Assembly: GCA_022578965.1 (NCBI GenBank)
Contig: MU400737.1
Location: 1 to 62,213 of the forward strand
DNA length: 62,213 nt
Direction: 5' to 3'
Origin: Xylaria sp. FL1777
Lineage: Eukaryota > Ascomycota > Sordariomycetes > Xylariales > Xylariaceae
The notes under the pieces were generated by a model. That model was not told the origin of the DNA. It was given only the letters and a program-made list of their open reading frames with translations, and made no database searches. The stretch's first letter is position 1; each line of letters begins with the position of its first letter. Shown here in pieces: positions 9,577 through 21,720 of this stretch. Position numbers and translations under genes: made by a program.

Positions 9577-12500
9577 TTATTGTTATTAATATTTATTTAA
9601 TAAACTAAAAAATAATTAGTTTTTTAAACAAATTGTAAAAATAAAAATATAAAACTTTTATAAATTAAAGTAATTAGTTATAACTATAGTTTATTATAAA
9701 AATTTATAAAAATTTACAACATTTAAAGAAGATTTTAATTATACTTATAATATTATTTTAAAAAAATGTAAAAATAACTACTATAAATATTATTAGCTAA
9801 TTAAAGCATAGTTATACTAAAAAATAATTACTAAAAGTAAAAAAGCTTAAAAACTGCAATTTAAAGCTTAATTAAAAGCAAAAACAAAACAAAGTGCAAT
9901 AACATTTAAAGTGCAAAATAAAACAAGCATTTAAACATCTTACAAAAAAAAATTAAAAAATAAAATAAGCACTTGCTAAAAAAGCAGCAAATAGCTAAAA
10001 AAACTAAGGCTTTATATAAAGTTCGATATAATAACTAGCAAAACTAATTTAAAATTAAACTTATATATTAAAAAAGAAAGTATAATATTTTAATTAACTT
10101 AAAAGCATAAGCTAATATAATTTTATTTAAAATAGCAAAACAAAATAAAATTCTTTAAAAATATAAACAAAAATCCTAAAAAATTAAAAGATTTAATAAA
10201 AGCACTTTTAGCTATAATAATAATTGCATATTTAAAAAAACTAAACTTTTTAATATATTTATATAAGAACACAAAAAATAAATTATATTAAATATTGCTA
10301 ATATATTTAATTATAACATTATTTTGAAAATATTATAGCTAAAGATTAGCAACTTTTTAATTTAATAAAAAGCAAAAACTATTAATTAAAAAAGTAAAAA
10401 ACAAAGCAAAAAAATTAGAAAAATTGCAAAAGAAATCTTAAACAAAATACTAAAGGTATATTATAAATTTTAAAAACTATTTAAAGAAAAAAAAAAAAAA
10501 GAACTTTTTAAATATAGCTTATAAAATTATTACATTTTTATTAAAAAAAAATATTAATTAAAGCTTTATTAAGTATACTACATAAGCTTAAATAAAACAA
10601 ACGCTTTATAAAAATATATTTAAAAAAATCTAGCAAAAAGATTTCTAAGAAAATTTTAGTTATTTGCTAAATATTTTACGGTATTAGTACTTAAAATAAA
10701 AAATAAAAAACAACTAATTAATAAAAAAAAAAAACTAGTATAGCAAATAGTAATTAACTATTAATTATTAAATGCAATTATTATTATAAATAAATATTTC
10801 TTTATTTTGCTAATAATTATAAAAAAAAACATTAGTTAAATAAAATAGTTTATAACAATTAATATTTTAAATAAATATTATGCTATTAAAATAGCTAAAG
10901 AAAAAAAATAGAAAACTGTTATATAAACAATATATAAACTATATAAATATATAGTTATGCTATAAAAACTATAGAACGTATTAGCTAGCTTTTAATACAT
11001 AATAATAATAACTTTACGGAAGTTTTTAAACAAATTTGTGTTTATTTATTTAGATAATATTTTAATTTACTTTAAAACATTAAAAAAATATAAAAAACAC
11101 GTAACTTAAGTGTTAAAAATACTTAAACAAGCAAAATTACAACTTAATATAAAAAGGTATATATAGCATATACAAAAAATCGACTTTTTAAGATTTATAA
11201 TTACTTTAGAACAAATATAGATTTAATAGTTAAAAATCAATATAGTACAAAACTAAAAAATATTTAATTTAGCTACTGTTATAAATATATAACAAGCATT
11301 AAGATTTTTAAACTATGTTTAAATGTTAATTTAAAACTTTAAAAAGATAGCATTTTATTTTATAAAGTATACAAAGAAAAAATACAAAAGAAAATCTTTT
11401 TTAATTTTAAAGAAAGCCTAAAAAGCTTTTAAAGAATTAAAACTAAAAGTTATTTCTAACTTTGTAGTTAAACTACTTAATCTATAAAAAAAAAAAAAGC
11501 TAAAAATAAATGCTTTAAATAGTATAATTATAGAAGTTTTAGAACAACTAAAAAACAACAAAAAATAGCACTTAGTAGCTTATTATTTTAAAGCACTATA
11601 AAACGTAGCATTATAATACTTTATATATAATAAAGAACTGCTTGCAATTATTATAGCACTTAAAAAATAAGAACTGTTTTTTATAAAAACTATAAAGCTA
11701 ATTAAGATTTATTTAAATTATTAAAACTTAATAAAATTTATAACTACGCAAAAAATTACTAAACAATATAAAAATTAAATAGTTTTTTTTTTTAAATTTA
11801 ACTTTAAAATATAGTACATTAAAAAAAAAAAAAACATTTAAGCAAACATACTAAGCTAACAAAGTTAAAAAGGATTTAAAGTTTTAAAAAAAAACATTTA
11901 AGTATTACATCTTTAAAGAAATAAAAGCTTAAAAATCGAAGTTATACTTAAAGATTTTACAAATATATAGCTATAATAAGCTTATAACTTAAAAAAGTTA
12001 GCATAACTATAAAAATACAAAAGCTTAAAAAATAACAAGCTAATATATAAACATAAGGTTTACTTACTAAAATTTTTATAAAACAAGTTTATTAAAGAAT
12101 TTTACGAATACTTATTATATAAACATTAAAAAGCAATAAAAATAATCTAACAATTATAAAAAAAGTATAATTTTTTAAAACTATAAAACATAGTTAAATT
12201 TATTGTAAAAAAGTGCAATATTTGTAATAAAGCTAAAGTAACTTAATATAAGCTTTATAAATTGCTATAACTTATATAAATATTTAAATAAGTATAGCAT
12301 ACTATTGCTTAAAATTTTATTATAATATTACTTTTATTAACTAATTTAGTTACAAAAGTACAATATAATAAAATATAAGTTATTATTAATAAATTTATTA
12401 AGTATGCTTACTTTTTGCTGTTTAAAGAAAATATAACAGCTAAATAACTTATATATGCTTTTATATACTAATATTTAAACAAATATAAACTACTAAAAAA

Positions 12501-13440
12501 GATTGTTTTAAATAAAAATAAATTGTTTACTTTTAAATTTAAAACTAGTTTTTTTAAACTTATTAGTATTAAACTAAAGTTTTTAACTGCTTATTATTTA
12601 TAAACAAATAAACAAATAAAAAAACTAAACTAAATACTAAAACAATATTTATAAAGTTATATTAACTATTAATAAAACAATTAAATAAAATTATTATTAA
12701 TAGTACAAATTTTATATAATACATTAATAAACAAAAATATAAACATATTTCTGCATAAAGCTATTTATAAATAGCAAGCAACTATTAAAAAACAAAAAAA
12801 AACATTAATAAAAGCACTTGTTATTTTAACTATAGTACCTTAAGCAAGAATTATTGCAACAGAAATTAAAATGCTACAAGCTAAACTATAATTACGTTTT
12901 TAGTTTTTATAATAATAAATATTAATATACTACAATAAAAAACGAACTAAAGAACTAACCTTTAAAAAAAAAAACAAAGTTTATTTGCTATAACAAAAAC
13001 AAAATATAAACATTAATATTCCTTAAATTAAAACAAAACAACTAAGCAATAAATTAAAATTTAAAAAACTTAGCTTTTTTAAAATTAAAAAAGTCATTTT
13101 ATTTATTAACTATAAACTATTATTACTAAAGAATATATAAATTTACTTTATTTTTTATATTTTTTTACTAAAACTAGTATTTATTAGAACACTTATTAAA
13201 ACATAACTAAAAATAAAAACAAATTAAAACGTTTATAAAGTTAAAAGTATACTAAATTTTTGTTAAAACAATAATAACCTAAAGTATTTTATTAAATAAA
13301 AAAAATATCTATATGCTAATAATACTTAAGAACTTAAAAAATACTTAAAAACTACTAAAGTAGTTATAAGTTAGTTTTACTGCTAATACTTTAACTGCTT
13401 AAAACTAGAAAAAAAAGGTTAACTTTAAAAAAAACGCCTA
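9577..13440 (+). pseudogene. pol: RIP-inactivated pol of chromovirus G3
   Basis: The domains in order are as follows. Reverse transcriptase has its catalytic box at 11038-11073 (VFIYLDNILIYF, second catalytic Asp changed to Asn). Further on in the same frame comes KIDFLRFIITLE, typical of Gypsy RT. RNase H lies at about 11500-11670, with IIIEVLEQL and YNKELLAIIIALK segments; its catalytic Asp in DASD has become Asn. The integrase zinc finger keeps CNIC, then FIIILLLLTNLV-like core residues at about 12215-12375. The chromodomain is at 13234-13356. TAA/TAG stops occur throughout. G3 is slightly better preserved than G2, keeping one catalytic Asp that G2 lost. It sits between gag and the antisense frame. 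Confidence 0.92.
13234..13356 (+). other. Chromodomain remnant at the C-terminus of G3 pol
   Basis: The frame reads YKVKSILNF, then LKYFIK, a stop for Trp, KKYLYANNT, a stop for Trp, then ELKKYLK. Spacing and residues match the G2 chromodomain and the family consensus. The Pro of the WEP motif has become Leu, a C-to-T change. Confidence 0.88.
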
Positions 13441-13449
13441 AGAAATTTT

Positions 13450-13600
13450 AATTAAACTTAAATAAAGCAGCTTGCATTGCTTTAGCTTGCTTTTTTTGTT
13501 GTTTTTGCTTTTTTACTAGCGCTTTTTGTTCTTTTTTAATGCGCTTTATTTTGTTTAGTTTATTTAAGAACTAAAGCTTTTGCTAAACTATTTTAATACT
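13450..13600 (-). pseudogene. Antisense Lys/Gln/Ala-rich frame between G3 pol and 3' LTR
   Basis: The minus strand reads LNKLNKIKRIKKEQKALV, then KKQKQQKKQAKAMQAALFK, without a stop. It is a strongly charged, heptad-like segment. The G2 counterpart (5822-6000) reads LKKLKQVKAKKRYIAKKQK and then RVKAA, so both elements carry a similar coiled-coil-like frame in antisense at the same position. Antisense frames in this slot are known from some plant LTR elements. I know no named fungal family and give no function. Confidence 0.4.
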
Positions 13601-14047
13601 TTTTGCTTTTAAAAAATATTTTTATATATAAAGCTAAGCTAATTTGCTTAAAATAAAGTTAAAGCTATTTTAAGCTTGTTTTAATTTTTTTTGAACTAAA
13701 AGTAATTATTGCTTTGCTTGCTTTTTTTTTTTTTTAAAATAACGGTGTTTAGCAACTATATTGTTAATTAAATTAATTAAAACTTCTAATTTGTTGCAAA
13801 AGCAACTAGCGCGTACGCATTTAAAACAATAAAATATATTATTTGTTATTTTGTATATTAATAACTAATTAAAGCAGCAAAAGTAAAGCATAACTTTATA
13901 GCTAGTAAAGTTAATAAAAAAAGCAAAAACAAGTTTTTGCTTTGTTTTAAATAAGCAGTTAGTTTTTTTAATGCGCTTTAATATTATAACATATAAAAAA
14001 AAAAGAAAAAAAGAATACTTACGGAAAATTATTAAAACAACAATTCT
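13601..14047. other. 3' untranslated part of G3
   Basis: T-rich then mixed sequence between the antisense frame and the polypurine tract. It shares only scattered similarity with 6001-6395 of G2. I see no promoter or terminator that can be called. Confidence 0.45.
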
Positions 14048-14063
14048 AAAAAAAAGGAAATAA
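14048..14063 (+). promoter_or_regulatory. Polypurine tract of G3
   Basis: AAAAAAAAGGAAATAA lies directly against the LTR start TGTTAT at 14064. It keeps two G bases that the G2 tract has lost. It would prime plus-strand synthesis and confirms the plus orientation. Confidence 0.7.
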
Positions 14064-14558
14064 TGTTATAAAATTAGCATAAAAATAGCTTTTAAAGCAG
14101 TTTAATGCTTTTATATATACTTTGTACTTTTTTTTTTGCTAGCTAAAGCTAAAGTTATATAATAATTTATTTAGCTTATTAAGCTTATAATAATTTAAAG
14201 CTTACTAAGCTTATAATAATTTAAAGCTTACTAAGCTTACAGTAATTTAATACTTATTAAACTTGCAGTAATTTAGAAAAAGTTACTACTTTTTTTACTT
14301 TTTTTTTGTTTATATAAATATGCATTTCTTATATTTAGTTACTTACTTAGTTCTAGTTTTTTAGCTATTAATTTCTTTATAACTGCTAAGCACTAATATA
14401 TTTATTACTTTTAATCCCTTAAGACCTTTATTAATGCACAGTAGTAAAAGTACCCCGAAAACCTTTTTAACGGACTACTATTAAGGATCCTATTATTACT
14501 TGCAAATCAAGACCTCAAAGGCAAACCTGTTATATTAATGTATAATAGGTCCGTTACA
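14064..14558 (+). repeat. 3' LTR of chromovirus G3
   Basis: This 495-bp LTR starts TGTTATAAAATTAGC and ends GGTCCGTTACA, with TG...CA ends. It has the same length and structure as the G1 LTR, including the four-unit 26-bp array at about 14172-14275. Its last 120 bases are less mutated than most of the window. Confidence 0.88.
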
Positions 14559-16069
14559 ACAATAAACAAGAACTAGTTTATTGTTTTTTGCTAAGTAAAG
14601 TTTTAAAAACAATATATAAAAATAACAAGCAATAATAACTAAAGATTTTTTTTTTAAAGCAATAAATAGCTGCTAAAAGAACTTATTAGTATAAATAAAA
14701 ATATTTAAATTATTAAAGAAGTTTTATTGTTTTTAGCTGCTATAAAAACCTTTATAAAGTAAACATAATGTTATAAAAGTTTAAAGCTATTTATATTATA
14801 AACGTTTTTATAAAGCTAAACGCTAAAAAATAGCTAAATAAGCATAAATTAAAAGCTTTATTAAATATATTGCTTTAGCTATATATAAATAAAAAAAACA
14901 AAACTTTAAAAATAAGTATAAAGCTTAAATATAGCTAGTTTATAAAAAACCTCCTTATAAACTAATAAAATACAAAGTAAGCTATAATAATTGCTAAAAC
15001 TTCTTAAATAAAATATTTTATAATAAAATATTGCTTAAACAATTATTAGATTATTATTTTTATTAATACTGTTTTAAAAGTAATATATATTTTAAACTTT
15101 AAGCATGCTATTAATAAAAACAACAAACAAGTTTTTTAAAAATTATAAAAATATTAAGCAATAAAATACTTTAATATAAAGGTTGTTTTAAGCTATTTTA
15201 TATTTTTTTGCTTTTTTTAGCGCAATATTTATATGTGCGGATTTTTTAAGCTTTTATACTTATACTGCATGTTTTATAACTTAATAAACCAGTTTTTAAA
15301 AAAAAGCATTAATAATTAAAAAAGTTATATATAGCTTATTATTTTTATAAAAAAAAGCTTTAAAAAGCATTTTAGCTTTAAATTACTGAAAGATTTACGT
15401 TTATTGCTTTTAATAAGCGCTAAGCTTTATAAACTTTTATAAGCACTAAATATAACTTTTTTTAGATCTAAAAAAACAGCTTTTATTTTATTAAGCATTA
15501 AAGATGCAAAAAATAAAAGCAAAACGCTAAAAAAAAAGCTAAATATTAATCGTTCTGTTTTTTTAATACTTTTTACTTTAAAGCGCAAAAGGAATTTCTA
15601 GCAAAAAAAACTAACGCTTATACTAAAGAAATCTTATTATAAGCAATATAAAAACGTTTTAAAAGTGTAAAATTACTTTGCTATAAATATACTTGCAAAT
15701 ATTTTTTTTTTCGAGTATAGCAAGCTAAGTATAAAACTTAGCTAAGCTTAATAATTCAAAAGAAAAAAAGTATAAACTTTTTATAAGCACTTTTTTAAAA
15801 AAAACGCTAAGCATTTTTAAAAGCTTTTGCTTATATATTTAAATATATAAAAAGGCTAAAACTAGTTTTAACAAAACTAGAATGTTTTTATAAGCGCTAA
15901 AACTTAAGCTACTTTTAAACGTAGTAAAAAAAATAAAAAAAAACTTATAAAACTAAATAAACAAGGAAAAATAATATTAATTTTGTTTAAAAAACATTAA
16001 TAGTAAAAAAAACTTTATAATTATAAATATTAAAATAAACTAAAAGTAGCTATATTTTAATAAAGAAAG
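14559..16069. other. Unassigned AT-rich stretch between G3 and the 7.7-kb element
   Basis: It starts with the ACAAT target duplication of G3. A plus frame can be followed from 14561 to about 15990 if TAA/TAG are read as Gln, giving a Lys/Asn/Leu-rich product, but its stop density is near that expected by chance. I recognise no motif. It may be part of an older element or gene that G3 interrupted. Confidence 0.25.
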
Positions 16070-16367
16070 ATTAAAATAAAGTAAAATAGCTAAACAAACT
16101 AATTAGCTAATTAAAATAAATTTAAGCTAAATTATATAGTAAAAATAAAAGTATAAATGTTACGTTAAATTTAAAAGCATAAACTTAAATATTACAAACA
16201 ACATAATAAAAATTAGCTATAGTTGCTTTATTTATATTATTAAATAGCCTTTTTATTAATTGTTTTATTTTTTAATTTATATATGGCTTAATTGCTTAAA
16301 TGCGTAAGTTATAACTTATTCTTTTGCAATTGAAGTATTATAATAAATCTAGCGCAATTATACTGCT
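16070..16367 (+). repeat. Left terminal inverted repeat
   Basis: It begins ATTAAAATAAAGTAAAATAG and ends near AATTATACTGCT. Its reverse complement lies at 23441-23738. Similarity stops abruptly at both ends. Confidence 0.8.
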
Positions 16368-19300
16368 TTATTTTAGTAAATAAGCTAAAAAAAAAGTAAT
16401 TATAAGGTTTTTAAAAGAAAAATTTATTATATATTTAATAATTTAGCGTTATAGTAAAGTTATAGTATTTAATGCATAATAAATTTTATAATTGCTTTAT
16501 TTTTTAATTAAGTATATTACTTTTTTGCTTTTATAGTTTTATGTTTAAAATTTAATGCTGCTACTTTTAGTGCTTTATTATATTATGCTTTACTTAAAGA
16601 GCTATAGTTAGTATTTTGTAATAAACAGCTTTTTGAAATTTATAACTAGCAGTTTGCTTTATAATAAATATCTAAGTTTTGCTTAGTAGTTATAATAAAC
16701 CTTTTTTAGTTTAATAAAAAGCTTAGCTTATTATTATTTTATATTTAAGGCTTACTATTGTTATGCTAATATAATTAACTATAAATTAATTAATTTTTTA
16801 GCTATATTATAATAACTAAGCTTTTTTGTATTTAAGACTTATTTAGCTATTTTATGTATGTTTTTTTTTTTAAGTTACTATAATAATTAATACTTTAGTT
16901 AAAATTCTATTTGCTTTTTTAATTTGCTGCAAGCGTTATTATATATAGTATACTAGTTTATAAAAAGCTAAATTATCTTTTTTAGCTATTTATACTAGCA
17001 TATTAACAACTTTTGTTTAAATATTTTTTATGTTAATAAATATGCTTTAAATACTGCATATATATTAGCAAAAAATATTATATTCTTTTTATTAATTTTA
17101 AGTAAGATTATTTTAGAAATTTAAGCATAAAACAACAAGTTTTACATAATATAATTAAAGCAGCTATAATATATAATTTGCAGCTATAAAATAAATTAAT
17201 AAAAACAAAGCTAATATTAATATATAAATTATAAAAATGCTTTGCTTTTTTTTATTTAAACTATAAGCATAAGTATTAATACTAATGCTATATTTTTTGT
17301 TAATTTCTTAATTTATTTATAATATAGCACTACTATTGTTAATTTAGCTAATTAGGTTTATTGCAAACCTTTTACTATAACTATAATGCAATAAACATAA
17401 TTATTAACTTTAAAGCTTTAAGTATATTACAAATTATGTTATAAAAAGGTATATAAAGCTTATTACTAAATATAAGCAGCAGTAAATAAACAACCAAAAA
17501 TACTTTTTTAGCTTACTTTATAAGATCTTAAAGCAGCAATAATATTTACTGCTTTTTAATAAAAGTTATTCTAGGTTTGCTATATATTAACTAACTTAAA
17601 AACATTAGCGTTTTTAGTAAGCAGCGTTATATAATTAATATAAACATTATAGCTTTTAAAAACTTTGTTTATAGCTTAAAGCTTTATACTTATAAAATAA
17701 TTTCGGAGAATTTTTATAAATACTTGCATTTTATATATATAATAGTTAGCTTTAACTATATTTATAATTTATAACATATAAATTCTGTTTATTTAGCAGA
17801 TTTAGCAATTAAGATTTCTTAAATTTTGTTTAATATAACGCAAAAAACTTAAATAGCTAAAGCATTTTAATTATAACAAATAATCTAATAACTCAAGCAT
17901 TAGTAAGCAGCTTAAACATTTAAAAAACAAAGAATTTTAGTATAATAAATAATCGTTATAATAAACAAAATTATTAAAATAAAGTAAAACAAACAAATAT
18001 ATATATATATATATAAATAAACAATATTTAGTATAATATTACGTAATAATAAAAGTTATTAAAGTACTTAAATATTATTAGTATGTAATAAGTACTTAAG
18101 TAAATAATAAATGTTAATTAAAGCTTGAATTGCTTATAAAAGCTATCTTTATAATTATAACGCTGTTAAAAACCTATAATATAATAAAAGCTATTATATT
18201 ATAACCTACAAAATAAAAAATATAAAATTTAGTTATAAAAGCTAAATATACTTTTATATTAAAAAAATAAAAGCTAGTTTTAAGTTAAATACTAAAAGTA
18301 AAGCATTGTTTTGCTTTAGCTAACTAAAGTTCTAAAAATAAACATTAATTTAATATATAAAAATGCTTTTTAAACTTTTTTATAAACATTAGCGCTTTTG
18401 TTTTTTAAACTTAAATATATATATTTTATAGCTAAAACTATAGCTTGCTTTCTTATTAGTAAGTATTTATATAAACTATAGGCTTTTTTAAAAACATTAT
18501 ATTTAAATTAAGTTTTTAAAACTTTTATAGTAATGTTTTTTAAAGGTTTAAAAATTAAAATACTGCAAACTTGCTATGTTTTATAAAAAACTGTTTTAAT
18601 TTTATAAAAAGGAAAAATTTTATTATAAATTCTTTTTATTTTAGAAAAGTTTTAAAAAAGTGCTATTTTTTTGCAATATTATATTTTAGTTAATAATACT
18701 GCTTTTTGCTAAATAAAGTTAATTGCATAAAGCTTTTCTAAAAAAGCAGCTAATTGTTTAGCAGTTAGTTAAGTGCTTTTAAAAGTAGTACTAAAACGTA
18801 AATATATATTTTAATAAATGTTATTTTGTTAAAATAGCGCAGAATTTTTTAAGTAATAGCTTGCTTTTTTTAAAGCTTGCTTTTTTTACTTATAAGATTT
18901 AAGTAAAACAATGCTATTAAATAGCACGTTATTTTTAAAATAAATCTTTTTATCTTTTGTTTTATATATTATATTTAAAATTATTGTTTTATTTCTTATT
19001 GATTTATTAGTTTTTAAGGCTTAAAAAATTAATAGTATTTAAATTAAAGCTATAATTAGGTTATTTTTGTTGCTTAACTTATATATAGAATTTTTAGTTT
19101 TTACGATTGTTAATTTTTTAGCGTTTTTTTGCTTTAATGTTTTTTTTATTGCAACTAAAAGTATTTTAAATAATTAATTATTATTAAAAGCAATATAAAT
19201 TTTCTTATTATTTTATATTTTTAAGTTTTTAAAAAATTTAATATTTTTTTATATAAAAGAAGTTAAAAAAACTATTAACGTTATAGTATTATATAAGTTT

Positions 19301-20579
19301 TAATTTTTTTAAAAGTTTATACTTATATATTTTTTTAAATTGCATATTTTTAATTTTTCTTTTGTTGCTTTTTGCTAATTATTAGATTTTTTATCTAAAG
19401 TCCGAAATTTTTATATTTTATATAGCTTTTTTGTTAAGCTAGTAGTTTAGCAAATATATATTAGTTTTTTAGTTGTTAACGTTTTTAAGTTTTTAAGTTT
19501 AAGCCTTTAATATAGTTTATTACTAGTATAATAATTTAGCTTGTTTTTAGTATTATGCTAGCTATTATATAAAAGCTTTAAAAATATAAACTTATTTAAA
19601 ATTTTATAATAAAGTTTATTTTTAGTAATAAAAAGTAAATAGCTTATTTTTTGCTAACTATATATAATAAAAAAAGTAATAATTTTTTATTTATTTAAAT
19701 AGTAGTTTTAAAGCATTTAATATATTTAATAAAATTGCTAGTTTAATTAAATTTTTTTTAAGTTATATTAGTATTTTAAGTAGTAAAGCTGTTTTTATTA
19801 ACAAAAAAGTCTATAATAATGCTAAATTATGCTTTAGAGTTAATAATCCTAATAATATTACTTTTATAAATCTTGTTTTTTATTTTTATAGTAAGCTTTA
19901 AGCAAAGTTATATAGATTTTCTTAGCTTTATAATGCTTAAAGAAGTAGCTAAAATACTTTGCAGTTTTATTAGTAAAGCTATTATAAAACATAAATTTAA
20001 AAAGCTTATATGTTTTTAGTTAAAATAATTTATTAAACTTAAGTTTTCTTTATTATAAAATTTATACTTTAGTGTTTTTTTAAATAAGTTTAAGCTACTA
20101 TTATTAGTATAATTATTATGTTTTTTATAAATCCTTAGTTTAAAGGGATTAAAGCTTTAGTTTATATTTTATAAAATTATTAATACTAGTTATATTAGCT
20201 TTTTAAGCTTATTTATTTCTTTTAGCGTTATTAATACAAGATTAGCACTAAGCTAAAGTTTAGTTAAAAATATTACTTTTTTAAAAAGCAATAAAAGTAT
20301 AACAATTAGCAACTTTTATTTTTTTTAAATTATTTTTAAATAATAAATACATAGTGTTATATTAGTTTAAAATTTTTAAAAGCATTTTATTAAACTTTAA
20401 TTTGTTTTTTAACGTTTAAAAGTCTAAAGCAATATAAGCAAAAAATAACATTATTTGATTATTTTATTAGTTTTAATTGCAAATAACCTTTATTATTTTA
20501 TAGCAACGCTTTTTTAAAAAAGCAGTTATAAAGCTAAATTAAAGCATATAAATATATATAATAAAACTGTTATAATTTA
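16368..20579. other. Interior of the inverted-repeat element, left part
   Basis: Strongly T-biased plus strand with dense stops in all frames. A short (AT)n run lies at about 17998-18016. I found no motif or internal repeat that I can name. Confidence 0.3.
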
Positions 20580-21720
20580 TTTTATTATTAATTCGCGCTA
20601 TTAAATAGTTTAATAAAAAGCTAGTTTTATAAGTGCTACTTAATAATTTTTGTTTATTAGGTTAATTAGCTAACTGTAATACTAGCTAAAAGCTTACTTA
20701 TGCTTTTTTAACTGCTGTTTATTAAAATTTTATGTTTTTTTTTAAAAAGTTTACGCTTTTATAAAAAAAAGCATTTTTTATGTTTACTTAAGTCAAGATT
20801 TTATATAACAAAGTTTTTAGTTAAGCTTTATATTTTAACTTATTGCCTTTTTTTTTTAAAACAAGCCGTAGTATGTTTAGCTTAATCTGTTAATTTAAAC
20901 TTTTGCTAAAGTTATTTAAAAGCAGTAGTATTATTTTTAGCATTAGCTTAAAAACTTTTGCTGCTTTAAAATATAATTTAGCTTTTATTTAAGCAATTAT
21001 TTAAATAAAAATACTAAAGTACTTTAGAACTTCTATTATAAGATCTTTAAAAATAATATCTGTTTTTTTGTTTAAAAAGTCTTTAGACTTTTTAGCTTAT
21101 ATTTTTTTAAATTTTAAATTTCTTTTTATAAGTTCTGCTTTTTATATTTCTTAAAGTTTTTAATAATTAAAACCTTTTGTTTTTAATAAAGTATTTTGCT
21201 TAAAAAAATTGTTATTTATTTATATATCTTTAGTGTTAAGTTAAGTAAAAAATTTGTTATTATTTAAATAAACTTTTTTAATTGTTTAACTTATAAAGGG
21301 CTTTTTTTTTGGCTTTTTAGGTCTTTTTTTATTTTTTGTTTAGTAAAAAGCAGCCTTTTTTAATAAAGGTTTATAATAATTAGCTTAAAACATATTTATA
21401 CTGATCTCTTTGCTTAGTATATAGCCTTACAAAATTTCAGTGCTGTTTGCATTATAAAAGGTGCTTTATGTAAAGTTTTAATTAATTGCAATAAAGCTGT
21501 TATTTAGCTTGCTGTTTATTAAGTTGTTTTTTTTAATATTATAAGCTTTTATTAATCTTATTTTATAAAGTATAAAGGTTTAATTATTAGATTTTTTACT
21601 TAAAAATTAAGCTAGCTGCTTGTTTTTTAGCTAGTAAAGTTTTTTATCTTTTAGTTTTTTTTGTTTGCTTTTTATTTTAGTATTTAGATTTTTGTTATTT
21701 AAAACAAGGTTTTTTTTTTA
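20580..21720 (-). pseudogene. Decayed minus-strand coding candidate inside the inverted-repeat element
   Basis: One minus frame stays readable for about 380 codons with fewer TAA/TAG stops than its surroundings. Legible stretches include FILYKIRLIKAYNIKKNNLI, STFYNANSTEIL, GYILSKEISINMF, then KKRPKKPKKKP, and farther on FLNKKTDIIFKDLIIEVLKY. The product would be hydrophilic, with a basic Lys/Pro patch about half-way. I do not recognise a transposase, recombinase or helicase signature. A coding role is inferred from stop spacing and strand bias only. Confidence 0.35.

Larger units (their letters stand above)
7061..14558 (+). mobile_element. Chromovirus G3, nearly complete, with a fold-back 5' LTR
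   Basis: This is a Ty3/Gypsy chromovirus of about 7.5 kb. The order is fold-back LTR ends (7061-7350), leader and gag region (7351-9576), pol (9577-about 13440), antisense frame and 3' region, polypurine tract, and 3' LTR (14064-14558). ATAAT (7056-7060) and ACAAT (14559-14563) flank it as a 5-bp target duplication with one C/T difference. Five-base duplications are usual for Ty3/Gypsy integrases. The element is dead through RIP stops and lacks a normal promoter-bearing 5' LTR. Confidence 0.85.

Noticed and set aside
14561..15990. Apparent 470-codon gene running out of the G3 target duplication
   Set aside because: Stop density is near the chance level and joining it to 6933-7060 needs a frameshift in an A run; kept only as an unassigned stretch.
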